A stretch of 64,000 nt of DNA from Vibrio hyugaensis (GCF_002906655.1 NZ_CP025795.1:1178001-1242000); one strand, 5' to 3'. Shown: positions 44,978 through 53,440, numbered from the stretch's first letter. Notes: generated by a model not told the origin, from the sequence alone. A program made the numbers and translations.

Positions 44978-44991
44978 GTGATTGTGATCAC
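44978..44991. promoter_or_regulatory. FNR/CRP-like inverted repeat upstream of the DUF1097 gene
   Basis: GTGAT-TGTG-ATCAC: perfect 5-bp repeat with 4-base spacer, the geometry of the FNR site TTGAT-N4-ATCAA with the outer base changed on each side. About 105 bases upstream of the start codon. Confidence 0.35.
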
Positions 44992-45097
44992 ATTAAACTT
45001 CATTTCGTTTCATTTTTTACACATTAAATTTGACGCAACCGATAAATCAACAGATTTCGAAAATAACAAAATCACAATGAATTGATCAAAAATAACA

Positions 45098-45128
45098 AAA
45101 AAGGCCCTGTCTAATGCAGAGCCTTTTG
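45098..45128 (-). terminator. Rho-independent terminator of the LysR gene
   Basis: AAAAGGC-CTG/CAG-GCCTTTT imperfect stem, one internal mismatch, 32 bases beyond the stop on the minus strand with a U-tract. Confidence 0.75.
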
Positions 45129-45159
45129 AAAAATTCGGTCAATTTATATCAGATATCGC

Positions 45160-46065
45160 TTAAAGCACCGAAGGTTTGCCTTTCATCATGCGTAGACCTT
45201 CACGCTTGATGCAATCAACCAATGGGTTTTCCGCCATATCCGCACGCCAGATAAACGACAACGTTCGATCCATTTTTAGTTCAGGTACGTTTAGTGCCAC
45301 CAGTTCACCCGCTTCCATGTATCGTTCTACATCAAGGTAAGGTAAACAAGTAAGATATTGACCGTTCGCTACTAAGCTGCGTAGCACTGGGACGTGTTCA
45401 TATTCACGCCAAACATCGAGATCTTCAATGAGATGGTGAATGGAGCTATCAAAAATCTTGCGAGTACCAGAACCATGCTCACGTAAAACCCATTTTGCAT
45501 GTTCCAACTGAGCAAGACTAACCGAATCGTTACGAGCAAACGGATGGTGAGACGCTGCGACTACAGTAAGATGATCACGACACCAAATTTCTTGGTGCAA
45601 ACGGTTATCGTCACAACGGCCTTCAATCACGCCCAAATCGTATTTGTAATCCAACACTCCATCAATAACGGCTTGCGTACTTTGTACACCAAGTGAGATT
45701 CGCATCTCTGGAAAGTCGTTATCAATGATACTGATAAGGTCAGGAACCAAGTGTTCTGCCGGCGTTTGACTGGCACCTAATCGAATGTGCCCACTCAGCA
45801 AATGCTGCTCATAAAATCCCATTTCTATTTGCAGCGCGTCTTGTAATAAACGCTTCGCTTTTGGCCTTAACCACATCCCCCAATGCGTTAGTGCCATTTG
45901 CTTGCCTTGCCTTTCAAACAAAGGCCTGCCAAGCATTTTTTCTAATTGCGCAAGCGACATACTTGTCGCTGATTGTGTTAAAGCCAGTTTATCTGCGGCC
46001 TGGCTTACACTGCCGGTGTCTGCAACTGCGTCAAAAACCGCTAATTGCTTAAGTGAGTAGCGCAA
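45160..46065 (-). CDS. LysR-family regulator (YeiE/CysB-like group), TTG start, divergent from focA
   Basis: 301 residues from TTG 46065: AGGGAGACAACT lies just before it, whereas the longer frame from ATG 46134 adds 23 residues that do not resemble LysR proteins. Helix-turn-helix about 3-62 (LKQLAVFDAVADTGSVSQAA, LTQSATSMSLAQLEKML). The effector domain has LVPDLISIIDNDFPEMRISL, LGVIEGRCD and WVLREHGSGTRKIFD, the last typical of the YeiE-like group. It is divergently transcribed from the formate-channel gene with 287 bases between, so control of focA is plausible. Confidence 0.87.
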   Translation of the reverse strand: MRYSLKQLAVFDAVADTGSVSQAADKLALTQSATSMSLAQLEKMLGRPLFERQGKQMALTHWGMWLRPKAKRLLQDALQIEMGFYEQHLLSGHIRLGASQTPAEHLVPDLISIIDNDFPEMRISLGVQSTQAVIDGVLDYKYDLGVIEGRCDDNRLHQEIWCRDHLTVVAASHHPFARNDSVSLAQLEHAKWVLREHGSGTRKIFDSSIHHLIEDLDVWREYEHVPVLRSLVANGQYLTCLPYLDVERYMEAGELVALNVPELKMDRTLSFIWRADMAENPLVDCIKREGLRMMKGKPSVL

Positions 46066-46166
46066 AGTTGTCTCCCTAATTGGCGAGTATTCCTCATACT
46101 CTCGCGACCCCAAAATCCATGCGTAAATACGCAATGAGGTTCATTTTACCTACCCTACAAAACTTA

Positions 46167-46181
46167 TCAAATAATTTGATG
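46167..46181. promoter_or_regulatory. Palindrome in the LysR-focA intergenic region
   Basis: ATCAAAT-A-ATTTGAT, a perfect 7-bp inverted repeat with one central base, about 100 bases upstream of the LysR start and 170 upstream of focA. A candidate LysR or global-regulator operator. A second repeat, TGCGGT/ACCGCA, lies at about 46236-46255. Confidence 0.4.
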
Positions 46182-46326
46182 AGGATTCTAAATATTATCA
46201 ATTTTACCTGTACGTCCTGAGTGCTTAATCTGGATATGCGGTTCGGGAACACCGCAACAAAACACAATTAACACCTTCATTTTCGAGCGCATTAAATACC
46301 TCGATTTCATTAACTAAGGAGTTTCT

Positions 46327-46362
46327 ATGGAACCACAAACTAAGGAGTCAACATGGCGGTGA
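46327..46362 (+). CDS. Possible 11-residue leader peptide overlapping the focA start
   Basis: ATG (46327) to TGA (46360) encodes MEPQTKESTWR and runs 10 bases into focA in another frame. It has its own TAAGGAG 6 bases upstream. AACTAAGGAGT occurs twice, at 46312-46322 and 46338-46348, once before each ATG, as if a small duplication created the second ribosome site. Coupled translation is possible, or the first ATG may be a relic start. Confidence 0.4.
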   Translation: MEPQTKESTWR

Positions 46363-47804
46363 GCAACTCTGAAAATCATCAATACTTTTCTCCAAAAGAA
46401 ATGATGGCTGAAGCTGAGAAGTTTGCGCTAAGTAAGGCAAATAAAACCAGCGGTATGACACTGGGTTTGGCCATCATGGCAGGCGCATTTATCGGATTGG
46501 CTTTCCTGTTCTACATCACAGTAACAACAGGCAGTGCTGACGCGGGTTGGGGTCTTAGTCGTCTTGCTGGTGGTTTAGCGTTCAGTATGGGCTTAATTCT
46601 CATCGTGATTTGCGGCGGTGAGTTGTTTACCAGTTCTGTGCTTTCGAGCATCTCTTGGGCAAACAGACAAATTTCATTCGGCAAAATGCTTTCGATTTGG
46701 GGCAAAGTTTACGTTGGTAACTTTATTGGTGCCATGTTCTTACTGGCTCTCGTTAGTGCGGCAGGCTTGTACACAATGGACGCGGGTCAGTGGGGCTTAA
46801 ATGCACTGAACATCGCACAACATAAATTGCACCACACCTTAGTACAAGCATTCGCACTGGGCATTCTTTGTAACTTACTTGTTTGTTTAGCTATTTGGCT
46901 GACATTCAGCTCTGCAAATGCAATGACTAAAGCCGCAATGACCATCATGCCAGTTGCCATGTTCGTCAGCAGTGGTTTTGAACACTGTGTTGCAAACATG
47001 TTCATGGTACCGCTGGGTATCGTTATCGCAAACTTCGCACCGGAATCGTTCTGGACTGCGGTCGGCGTACCGGCTTCTCAATACGCAGATTTAAATGTCG
47101 GTCACTTTATTACTGCAAACTTAATTCCAGTGACACTTGGCAACATCGTCGGTGGTGCCGTCTTAGTTGGCTTGGCTAACTGGTGTATTTACCGTCGCCC
47201 AGAATTAAAAGCAGCAAAAGTTGCATCAATTACAAACACTACAACACTCACGTCAGTTAAGGAAAGCACTATGAAAAATGCATCTATCGTTAAAGAAATC
47301 ATGAACCCAACGCCAGTTACGCTAAGCGTAGAAATGCCAGTAGCAACTGCACTTGATACCCTATTGGATAACAATCTAATCAGTGCACCTGTTGTTGATG
47401 TTCAAAACCGTCTTGTTGGCTTCCTTTCTGCTCATGATGTGATGGTTGAATTGTGGTGCCAAGACTACATTCCTGCTAACGAGCAGAAAGTCGTAGATTT
47501 GATGAGTCGTAATGTCGTGGCAATTGATGCCAATGACCGCCTAGTTGATGTCGTTGAATTCCTTTGCATTGATAAAGAACAACTGTACCCGACAACAAGT
47601 ATGGGGATGGCTACACGCTTAACGTCTCTTTCTCTAGAAGAGCGAGCGAAAAGCATTAAAGTAAGCAAACCTCAGGTACTTCCTGTTCTAGAAAATGGCT
47701 TGATGGTTGGCGTAGTAACACGTAATGAAGTGCTTAAAGCTCTGCGCCCAGTTTACGGCGAACGCTTAAACCTTGTTGAAGATAACGTTCTAGAAACCGC
47801 ATAA
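46353..47804 (+). CDS. focA: Formate/nitrite-transporter family channel fused to a CBS-domain pair
   Basis: 483 residues. FNT channel part about 1-280: six helices, with SPKEMMAEAEKFAL near the N-terminus, GGELFTSSVLS (omega-loop region, about 88-98), FEHCVANMFMVPLG (about 208-221) carrying the central-pore histidine motif, and LGNIVGGAVLVGLANW (about 266-281). A linker leads to two CBS motifs, about 310-365 (IMNPTPVTLSVEMPVATALD) and about 375-460 (DLMSRNVVAIDANDRLVDVV). CBS pairs bind adenine nucleotides, so formate flux may respond to energy state. An in-frame ATG at 47271 with AAGGA 7 bases before it could yield the CBS part (177 residues) alone. Strong terminator follows. Confidence 0.88.
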   Translation: MAVSNSENHQYFSPKEMMAEAEKFALSKANKTSGMTLGLAIMAGAFIGLAFLFYITVTTGSADAGWGLSRLAGGLAFSMGLILIVICGGELFTSSVLSSISWANRQISFGKMLSIWGKVYVGNFIGAMFLLALVSAAGLYTMDAGQWGLNALNIAQHKLHHTLVQAFALGILCNLLVCLAIWLTFSSANAMTKAAMTIMPVAMFVSSGFEHCVANMFMVPLGIVIANFAPESFWTAVGVPASQYADLNVGHFITANLIPVTLGNIVGGAVLVGLANWCIYRRPELKAAKVASITNTTTLTSVKESTMKNASIVKEIMNPTPVTLSVEMPVATALDTLLDNNLISAPVVDVQNRLVGFLSAHDVMVELWCQDYIPANEQKVVDLMSRNVVAIDANDRLVDVVEFLCIDKEQLYPTTSMGMATRLTSLSLEERAKSIKVSKPQVLPVLENGLMVGVVTRNEVLKALRPVYGERLNLVEDNVLETA

Positions 47805-47844
47805 ACAATATAAATACTGACAATATACGGTTGGCACCAATAAA

Positions 47845-47869
47845 AAAGCGCTCTAATTAAGAGCGCTTT
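47845..47869. terminator. Bidirectional terminator between focA and yceI
   Basis: AAAGCGCTC/GAGCGCTTT with loop TAATTAA. A-run before and T-run after, so it serves both convergent genes. Confidence 0.85.
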
Positions 47870-47903
47870 CATCATTTGGAAACTCTGTTGTACTGCAAGA
47901 AGG

Positions 47904-48473
47904 TTACTTTTTGATACCTTCTACGTGCAGTTCCATATCCACGTAGCTAGAAGACCCCATTACTGGGATTTCGAAGTCAGCAAGTTCTAGACGAGTTTGA
48001 CCAATAAAGCCCGCACGCTCACCACCCCATGGGTCGTTCCCTGCACCAACAAATTCAGCAGTAATCGTAATTGGTTTAGTAACACCATGTAGCGTTAGGT
48101 CACCTATTACATCTAACTTACCGTCGCCTTTGTCGACAACTTTGGTGCTCTTAAATGTGGCTTCGCCAAACTTACCGGCATCAATAAAATCACCGCTACG
48201 GATGTGTTTGTCGCGCTCTGCATGGTTTGAATCAAGGCTTGTTGTATCAACCACTACATTTACTTTCGAATCTGCGATGTTGTTTTCATCAAAAGAAAAG
48301 TCACCAGAAAATGTATTAAAACGACCTTTGATGAAACTGTAACCTAAGTGGCTAACTTTAAAGTTAACTGATGCGTGAGCACCTTTCGTATCGATAACGT
48401 AATCTGCAGCGTTAGCACCAAAAGGTAGTGCCATAGCGATTGCTAATCCTGTAGCGAAAAGTGACTTTTTCAT
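47904..48473 (-). CDS. yceI: YceI-family periplasmic lipid-binding protein
   Basis: 189 residues. Signal peptide MKKSLFATGLAIAMALPFGANA, then the lipocalin-like YceI barrel: DYVIDTKGAHASVNFKVSHL (24-43), GRFNTFSGDFSFDE, DLTLHGVTKPITI and a C-terminal SSYVDMELHVEG. YceI proteins bind isoprenoid chains such as ubiquinone-like lipids. Its start overlaps the cytochrome b561 stop by 4 bases (ATGA), the common yceJ-yceI operon. Confidence 0.93.
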   Translation of the reverse strand: MKKSLFATGLAIAMALPFGANAADYVIDTKGAHASVNFKVSHLGYSFIKGRFNTFSGDFSFDENNIADSKVNVVVDTTSLDSNHAERDKHIRSGDFIDAGKFGEATFKSTKVVDKGDGKLDVIGDLTLHGVTKPITITAEFVGAGNDPWGGERAGFIGQTRLELADFEIPVMGSSSYVDMELHVEGIKK

Positions 48474-49009
48474 TTTGAAGCTCCTAACATTTTTCTTAAT
48501 GTGTTGTCTTTATCGATAAAGTGATGTTTGAGTGCAGCTGCTGCGTGTAAACCTGCCATAAGGATTACTGCCCAAGCTGCATAGAAGTGAATTTCACCTG
48601 CAATATCCGACTGACCGGGAAACAATTCCCCCGCCCCTGGCACCGTAAACCAATTAAATACTTCGATACCGCGACCATCAGATGTTGAGATGAGGTAACC
48701 TGAAATAAAGATGGTGATGAGCAATAGATACATCACACCGTGTGCGGCTTTCGCTGCAACTACTTCATAAGGTTTCCCTTCCACTTTTGGTGACGCCGTC
48801 ACATGCTTCCATACGATGCGTACCAAAGTGAGGGTTGCTAATAAAATGCCCACAGAGCGGTGATAATGTGGTGCAGTGCGATACCATTCGCTGTAGTAGC
48901 TAAGGTCGACCATCCACAAACCCACAGCAAATAAACCGATTATGCAAAGCGCAGATAGCCAATGCATAAATCGTGCAGTTAGGTTGTAATTCTTTACCAG
49001 TGTATCCAT
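48470..49009 (-). CDS. yceJ: Cytochrome b561 family protein (YceJ/CybB type)
   Basis: 179 residues from ATG 49009 (MDTLVKNYNL), preceded by AGGACGTGAG; a longer frame from 49060 has a non-typical N-terminus. Four helices carry histidines for haem b: FMHWLSALC (first), YHRSVGILLATLTLVRIVWK (second), KAAHGVMYLLLI (third), IHFYAAWAVILMAGLHAAAA (fourth). It probably transfers electrons between quinol and a periplasmic partner. First gene of the yceJI pair. Confidence 0.9.
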   Translation of the reverse strand: MDTLVKNYNLTARFMHWLSALCIIGLFAVGLWMVDLSYYSEWYRTAPHYHRSVGILLATLTLVRIVWKHVTASPKVEGKPYEVVAAKAAHGVMYLLLITIFISGYLISTSDGRGIEVFNWFTVPGAGELFPGQSDIAGEIHFYAAWAVILMAGLHAAAALKHHFIDKDNTLRKMLGASK

Positions 49010-49182
49010 CTCACGTCCTAGATATATTCCTAAGTTGATGTTGAGCAAGAAACACAACATTAACTTATTTACCTTGTATGCAACAGATTATTTACCATCC
49101 TTTACATCTAACCAATAACACCTTTTTAAACAAGTTGTTCGAAAAATTAGAAGGAACTTCAAATCATTTAAAAAACTGACAC

Positions 49183-49425
49183 TTAGATATCAACTTCTTG
49201 CTCAATTTCATACAACTCATCGGTCATTTCTAGCATGCGTCTTTCAATCACTGACTTCGCATCCTCAATTCCTTTGTTGTAATAAATCGGAGCAAGCTTT
49301 TCTGTTACGAAGTCGATTAAAAACTCACTGTCGAATTGGCCGATTTCCACACTCAATTCATCCTGCATATAATCTTGAATTGCGCGAGCTAACGCTTCTT
49401 TTTGTGCTCTTTCTAGTTTAATCAT
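49183..49425 (-). CDS. DUF2164 family small protein
   Basis: 80 residues: IKLERAQKEALARAIQDYMQ, DELSVEIGQFDSEFLIDF, KLAPIYYNKGIEDAKSVIER. The EIG...LIDF...YYNKGI.DA pattern is the DUF2164 signature as I recall it. Soluble, helical, acidic C-end; function unknown. Single gene, divergent from the hypothetical gene at 49556. Confidence 0.82.
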   Translation of the reverse strand: MIKLERAQKEALARAIQDYMQDELSVEIGQFDSEFLIDFVTEKLAPIYYNKGIEDAKSVIERRMLEMTDELYEIEQEVDI

Positions 49426-49555
49426 GTTCTACCTATACTGTTCCATTCTCAAAATTGATGTTTAGATCAAGAAGTTGCCTATCCAAATTAGTCTATCCTA
49501 AAAGGACTATGCTAACCTTTCGCCGTTCATTTTGTTAACCGTTAAGGGATATTCT

Positions 49556-50188
49556 TTGCTACTCGACTTAGTCATCCAAAGTGTCAATGATTTTCAGGAC
49601 GATTGTCTCAAACTCTGTGAGAAGCATTATCCTGCGGTGCATAACCAAGGCATGAGTGAACATCACCTTGGACTCGCGTTTGCAAGACGTATGGAACACA
49701 CCTTCCGCCATTTTGGCTATAGCAGTGTCATTAAACCAATCGAAGTGCTCGATGCACCAGATTTACCTCATCATTATCGTATTTCTTCTGAAATGGGTAC
49801 GGTTTGGGTACTAAGCCACCATATGGTGAGCGCAGGAAATTCTTGCCGAGAGAACCTGCTCTCCTCTATTACCGAATGGCAAAGTGAATATGGGTATGCG
49901 CTACAACCCAATGATTTGTTGTTTTTGGTCAGTGACCATTGGATTAGCCGCAGTAAAACCAGTCGAGAACTTTTACACTGGTGGATGGGTGGACTTCCTG
50001 AGCCTATTAATGAATATACCGAGCAAGGAATCACGCTCTTTACGAGTGAATCGCAGTTGAGCAATTCTTTGGATGGTAGGTTTGGGATTAGCCCTTGCTA
50101 CATTAAATTTGGCCACCCTTTGCGTCGTTCAAACAAACAACAATTGGTCAGAAAATACCTCCAACTTTATGCGGTATTACAGTGGTAG
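49556..50188 (+). CDS. Hypothetical protein, Vibrio-type, TTG start likely
   Basis: About 210 residues from TTG 49556 (LLDLVIQSVNDFQDD), chosen because AAGGGA lies 8 bases before it; another TTG at 49532 is in frame. No ATG occurs until codon 40, so a TTG start is needed to keep the conserved-looking N-terminus. No signal peptide or membrane helix. Notable segments are HHYRISSEMGTVWVLSHHM and LLFLVSDHWISRSKTSRELL with several Trp and His residues. I do not recognise a family. Confidence 0.6.
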   Translation: MLLDLVIQSVNDFQDDCLKLCEKHYPAVHNQGMSEHHLGLAFARRMEHTFRHFGYSSVIKPIEVLDAPDLPHHYRISSEMGTVWVLSHHMVSAGNSCRENLLSSITEWQSEYGYALQPNDLLFLVSDHWISRSKTSRELLHWWMGGLPEPINEYTEQGITLFTSESQLSNSLDGRFGISPCYIKFGHPLRRSNKQQLVRKYLQLYAVLQW

Positions 50189-50382
50189 TATCAAATTGCA
50201 ACGGGTAGATTATCAGCCTGTTCATCCATTTGTTTGATGCTGGTCGATATTTCTGTTTATCGAGTGCTAACTCTCTTGCCTTGGAGCAAGGCCCCGCTTA
50301 GATTCAAACTACTGAAGTAAAACTAGATGCACAACAATCAGTTAAGCATCAGTAAAGAGCATTGGTCTAGGTTACTACAATA

Positions 50383-51171
50383 ATGATGAGTATTTCGCAG
50401 CTGCTTGGCTGCATATCGAAGCAACCCGATGGGCAGTACATAGCACAATATAATCAACTCACGTTGCGTAGTGTGTTTCAGCCTATCTATAAACAAGATC
50501 TTTCCATCATCGGCCTCGAAGCGTTGGTTAGAATTAGTAACCAAGAAGGCTTAATGATCAGACCTGATCAGTTCTTCCATTCAAACACTATCCCCGTCCA
50601 AGACCAAATCAATGTTGAACGTCTCAGCCGTCTCATTCACATCAGTAACTTTGGTCAATCAAAGTTTAGTAATAAGAAGCTGTTTTTGAATGTTCTGCCT
50701 AAAGCCGCGGAAATGTTGGCAAAAGATGTTTCGTACAGCAATCTACTCAAACAAGCGATTATTGAAGCTGATTTAAGGCGGGAGCAGATCGTCATGGAAT
50801 TGGTGGAATTAGACGCCAGTGATGAAGCTTTCTTATATAAAGCCACGAAGGAGTTGAGCAACAATGGTTATCTTCTGGCGATTGATGATTACGGAATTGA
50901 CGCTTCAACCATTGAGCGAGTTCGATGCGTAAAACCGAATATTATTAAAATTGACCGGTCACTTTTACTCAGATATGAAAATGGGGATTTTTCTTGCTTG
51001 ATGGAAGCACTCAATCTCGCAAAAGATATTCGTTCAAAAACCGTTATTGAAGGAATTGAAACCGAGCATCAACTTAACTTAATGAAAAAACTCGGTTTCG
51101 ATATGTATCAAGGTTACTTATTGGCGATGCCTCAACCCCTTGAAGCCTACCAAGAAGCTAAGACGGCGTAA
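50383..51171 (+). CDS. Stand-alone EAL-domain c-di-GMP phosphodiesterase
   Basis: 262 residues, essentially only an EAL domain (about 25-258). The key residues are kept: GLEALVR (EAL, about 45-51), LFLNVLP (Asn), IVMELVELD (Glu), AIDDYG (the DDFG-type Asp pair with Tyr for Phe), KIDRSL (Lys), VIEGIET (Glu) and YQGYLLAMP (Gln). Loop 6 reads DDYGIDASTI rather than the common DDFGTGYSSL, as in some divergent EAL proteins, so activity is likely but not certain. The 194-base gap upstream shows nothing I can name. Confidence 0.85.
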   Translation: MMSISQLLGCISKQPDGQYIAQYNQLTLRSVFQPIYKQDLSIIGLEALVRISNQEGLMIRPDQFFHSNTIPVQDQINVERLSRLIHISNFGQSKFSNKKLFLNVLPKAAEMLAKDVSYSNLLKQAIIEADLRREQIVMELVELDASDEAFLYKATKELSNNGYLLAIDDYGIDASTIERVRCVKPNIIKIDRSLLLRYENGDFSCLMEALNLAKDIRSKTVIEGIETEHQLNLMKKLGFDMYQGYLLAMPQPLEAYQEAKTA

Positions 51172-51202
51172 TCAGAGTTACTGATAGACGCCATCACCTT
51201 TT

Positions 51203-52459
51203 CTATCGGCGGTTTTTACCACGATTTTTATGAATCGCTAATTTCGCTTTTAGTTTACGTTTTTCTGATGAACGGCTCTTACGTCGGCCACCACCATTAT
51301 TGTTTTCAGGTTCCACTTCTTCAACTAGACTCGGCTCGAAACCTTCTAACCATTCTTGTGGTAAACGTTGATCGAGCAAATTCTCAATAGCGTGCAACAA
51401 ATACTCTTCATCTCGGCTCATCAAAGACACAGCTAAACCAGATTTACCAGCTCGGCCAGTACGACCAATTCGGTGAACATAATCTTCAGCTTTGAAAGGC
51501 ATATCAAAGTTCACTACTTGTTCTAGTTGCTGGATATCCAAGCCACGCGCGGCGACGTCAGTTGCAATCAAAGCGCGAACTTTACCCGATTTAAACTCAT
51601 CAAGTGCACGCTGACGAGCACCTTGCGACTTGTCACCATTAATCGACACAGCTTTGATACCATCCAACTTAAGCTCTTTCGCCAGTTCGTCACTACCTTG
51701 TTTGGTTTTAGTGAATACCAACACTTGTTGCCAGTTACGAGATCCAATCAAATACGCCAATAGTTCACGCTTGCGCTTCTTATCAACTGGATACACCATT
51801 TGCTTTACCGTTTCGGCTGTCGTATTTGGTGGAGACACTTCGACTTCAACAGGTTCATCCATCAATTTATAAGCAATGGTTTTAATGCGTTTTTCAAATG
51901 TCGCAGAGAATAGCATGAACTGTTTGCTCTCAGATAAGCGACGAAGAATACGTTGCAGATCTGGCCAGAAGCCCATGTCTAGCATGCGATCGGCTTCATC
52001 AAGGACAAGTATTCCCGTTTTTGAAATGTTTACATTGCCGTTAAACAAGTGGTCAAGTAAGCGTCCAGGAGTCGCGATAAGAATATCAGCTCCTTCTTCA
52101 AGCTTATTCTTTTGTACGCCAATGCTTGTGCCACCATAGACACAAACGATGCGAAGCTCAGTGTTGGTAGCGTATTGCGTTAGATTATCGAAAACCTGTT
52201 GCGCAAGTTCACGCGTCGGCACCAAAATCAGAGCTTGAGGTGTTCCGTTCAGTTTCTTTTGCTGCACGGCTTGGATAATTGGCAAACCAAATGCGGCGGT
52301 TTTACCTGTGCCTGTTTGAGCTGCAGCAAGTAGATCTTTTCCGGCCAAGACATGCGGGATAGATTTTTCCTGCACAGGTGTTGGAGTAACGATATTTAAA
52401 CCAGTTAACGTCTCCACCAAATGTTGTTCAATGCCAAGATCAGCGAAATTAACGGACAT
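51203..52459 (-). CDS. rhlE: DEAD-box ATP-dependent RNA helicase, RhlE-like
   Basis: 418 residues from ATG 52459 (MSVNFADLGI), with GAGG 6 bases upstream. Q motif PTPVQEKSIP, Walker A AAQTGTGKTAAFGLP (about 44-58), PTRELAQ, GG, TPGRLLDHL, VLDEADRMLDMGF (DEAD, about 146-158), SAT, then the C-terminal motifs TDVAARGLDI and HRIGRTGRAG. The tail is basic (GGGRRKSRSSEKRKLKAKLA), as in RhlE proteins that act in ribosome assembly and mRNA decay. Confidence 0.92.
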   Translation of the reverse strand: MSVNFADLGIEQHLVETLTGLNIVTPTPVQEKSIPHVLAGKDLLAAAQTGTGKTAAFGLPIIQAVQQKKLNGTPQALILVPTRELAQQVFDNLTQYATNTELRIVCVYGGTSIGVQKNKLEEGADILIATPGRLLDHLFNGNVNISKTGILVLDEADRMLDMGFWPDLQRILRRLSESKQFMLFSATFEKRIKTIAYKLMDEPVEVEVSPPNTTAETVKQMVYPVDKKRKRELLAYLIGSRNWQQVLVFTKTKQGSDELAKELKLDGIKAVSINGDKSQGARQRALDEFKSGKVRALIATDVAARGLDIQQLEQVVNFDMPFKAEDYVHRIGRTGRAGKSGLAVSLMSRDEEYLLHAIENLLDQRLPQEWLEGFEPSLVEEVEPENNNGGGRRKSRSSEKRKLKAKLAIHKNRGKNRR

Positions 52460-52534
52460 GATAAACCTCATAATTTTTGGAGCGCAGAGTTTACCAGAGC
52501 CTTGATAGTCCGACTACCTTTAGACTCTGCCAAT

Positions 52535-53131
52535 CTATGAATTGATCAGTTGTTGGTAGAATTCTCGTGATTCACTCAGAACATCTTGATAAAGCGCAGG
52601 AAACTTTGCTTCTAACGTTGAATACTCTTTATCCAATACTTCAAACGTTGTGGTGAGATCCGCCATACGAGGCGTACGTTGAGACATGCGGTGTAACGCA
52701 AACTCTATGTTTTCCAATTGGCGATAAGATTGTAACCACCCAACACTCCACATTCGGTTATGTATCAGTAAAAACCTTGATGGCAATGAATCTGTGATTT
52801 GGTTATCGACTTGTTTGAAAGCTTTGTGGACAAACGAATCTAACGATTCAGAAGAAAAACTGTCCCAATGTTTGGTCAAACAATGATCCCAAAACATATC
52901 AAGCGCAATAGGCGCAAAACGACGGGCGACACCAGTAAAGTGCGGCTTACATTCTTCTACTATAGGGTGATGATCTGTGATGCGGTCAACAAAGCGATGG
53001 AGTTTGATGCCATTGGAAATGTCAGTTTGATACTGCTTGCTTGGATCTCCCTTTACGAAATCTCCAAGCAAGTTTCCCATTAAATGGCTATTACAATGTT
53101 GTGCAATATGCAGGTGGGCTAGAAAGTTCAT
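52535..53131 (-). CDS. acpH: Acyl-carrier-protein phosphodiesterase
   Basis: 198 residues, AcpH (formerly YajB, DUF479). It removes the 4'-phosphopantetheine from ACP. HD-like metal motif: MNFLAHLHIA at the start, MGNLLGDFVKG (about 18-28), LHRFVDRITDHHP (about 44-56) and LDMFWDHCLTKHW (about 77-89) supply the His/Asp ligands. Length and motifs agree with the family. It precedes rhlE with a short gap on the same strand. Confidence 0.92.
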   Translation of the reverse strand: MNFLAHLHIAQHCNSHLMGNLLGDFVKGDPSKQYQTDISNGIKLHRFVDRITDHHPIVEECKPHFTGVARRFAPIALDMFWDHCLTKHWDSFSSESLDSFVHKAFKQVDNQITDSLPSRFLLIHNRMWSVGWLQSYRQLENIEFALHRMSQRTPRMADLTTTFEVLDKEYSTLEAKFPALYQDVLSESREFYQQLINS

Positions 53132-53215
53132 TAGACGCTGTGAGTGGCCTTTTGGCTCGTCTTACATGAACCTATTATAACGTCTGTTGTGACGCGGTGA
53201 GAGTACTAATTGTAC

Positions 53216-53320
53216 TTATTCGGCTTCGTCTTCTGAGCCTACGTATTCCGACAAGTTAATACCGATTTCAAGTGCATCTAGCAACTCTAGGCATTCGTCG
53301 TTTTGGTATTGGTCGCTCAT
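53216..53320 (-). CDS. Small ORF, 34-residue acidic peptide with Pho-box-like promoter
   Basis: ATG (53320) to TAA (53216): MSDQYQNDECLELLDALEIG, then INLSEYVGSEDEAE. Very acidic, no membrane segment, one Cys. GGAGG with a 5-base spacer is a near-ideal ribosome site. Upstream lie a hairpin (GAAGC/GCTTC at 53347-53363), a CTGTCAT/ATGACAG inverted repeat and a Pho-box-like promoter (53409-53440). It sits in a 605-base gap between acpH and the chemoreceptor. No family recognised. Confidence 0.6.
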   Translation of the reverse strand: MSDQYQNDECLELLDALEIGINLSEYVGSEDEAE

Positions 53321-53408
53321 TGTGACCTCCTTTGTTTTACATCTCCTGAAGCAACCCGCTTCAATCTTCACTGTCATTTCTTTTCTTCATCGATGACAGC
53401 AACTCCTT

Positions 53409-53440
53409 TTTATACACTTTATATGACACATTCATGACAG
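53409..53440 (-). promoter_or_regulatory. Candidate Pho box and -10 upstream of the 34-residue ORF
   Basis: Minus strand: CTGTCATGAAT then GTGTCATATAA, two PhoB-type half-sites exactly 11 bases apart (53423-53440), then AGTG and TATAAA (53409-53414). Exact CTGTCAT/ATGACAG heptamers recur at 53371, 53393, 53434, 53465 and 53575. Apart from this the stretch 53441-53736 before the MCP gene shows no clear element. Confidence 0.55.

Noticed and set aside
46066..46134. 23-residue N-terminal extension of the LysR protein from ATG 46134
   Set aside because: The extra residues precede a standard LysR N-terminus, and a well-placed AGGGAG favours TTG 46065.
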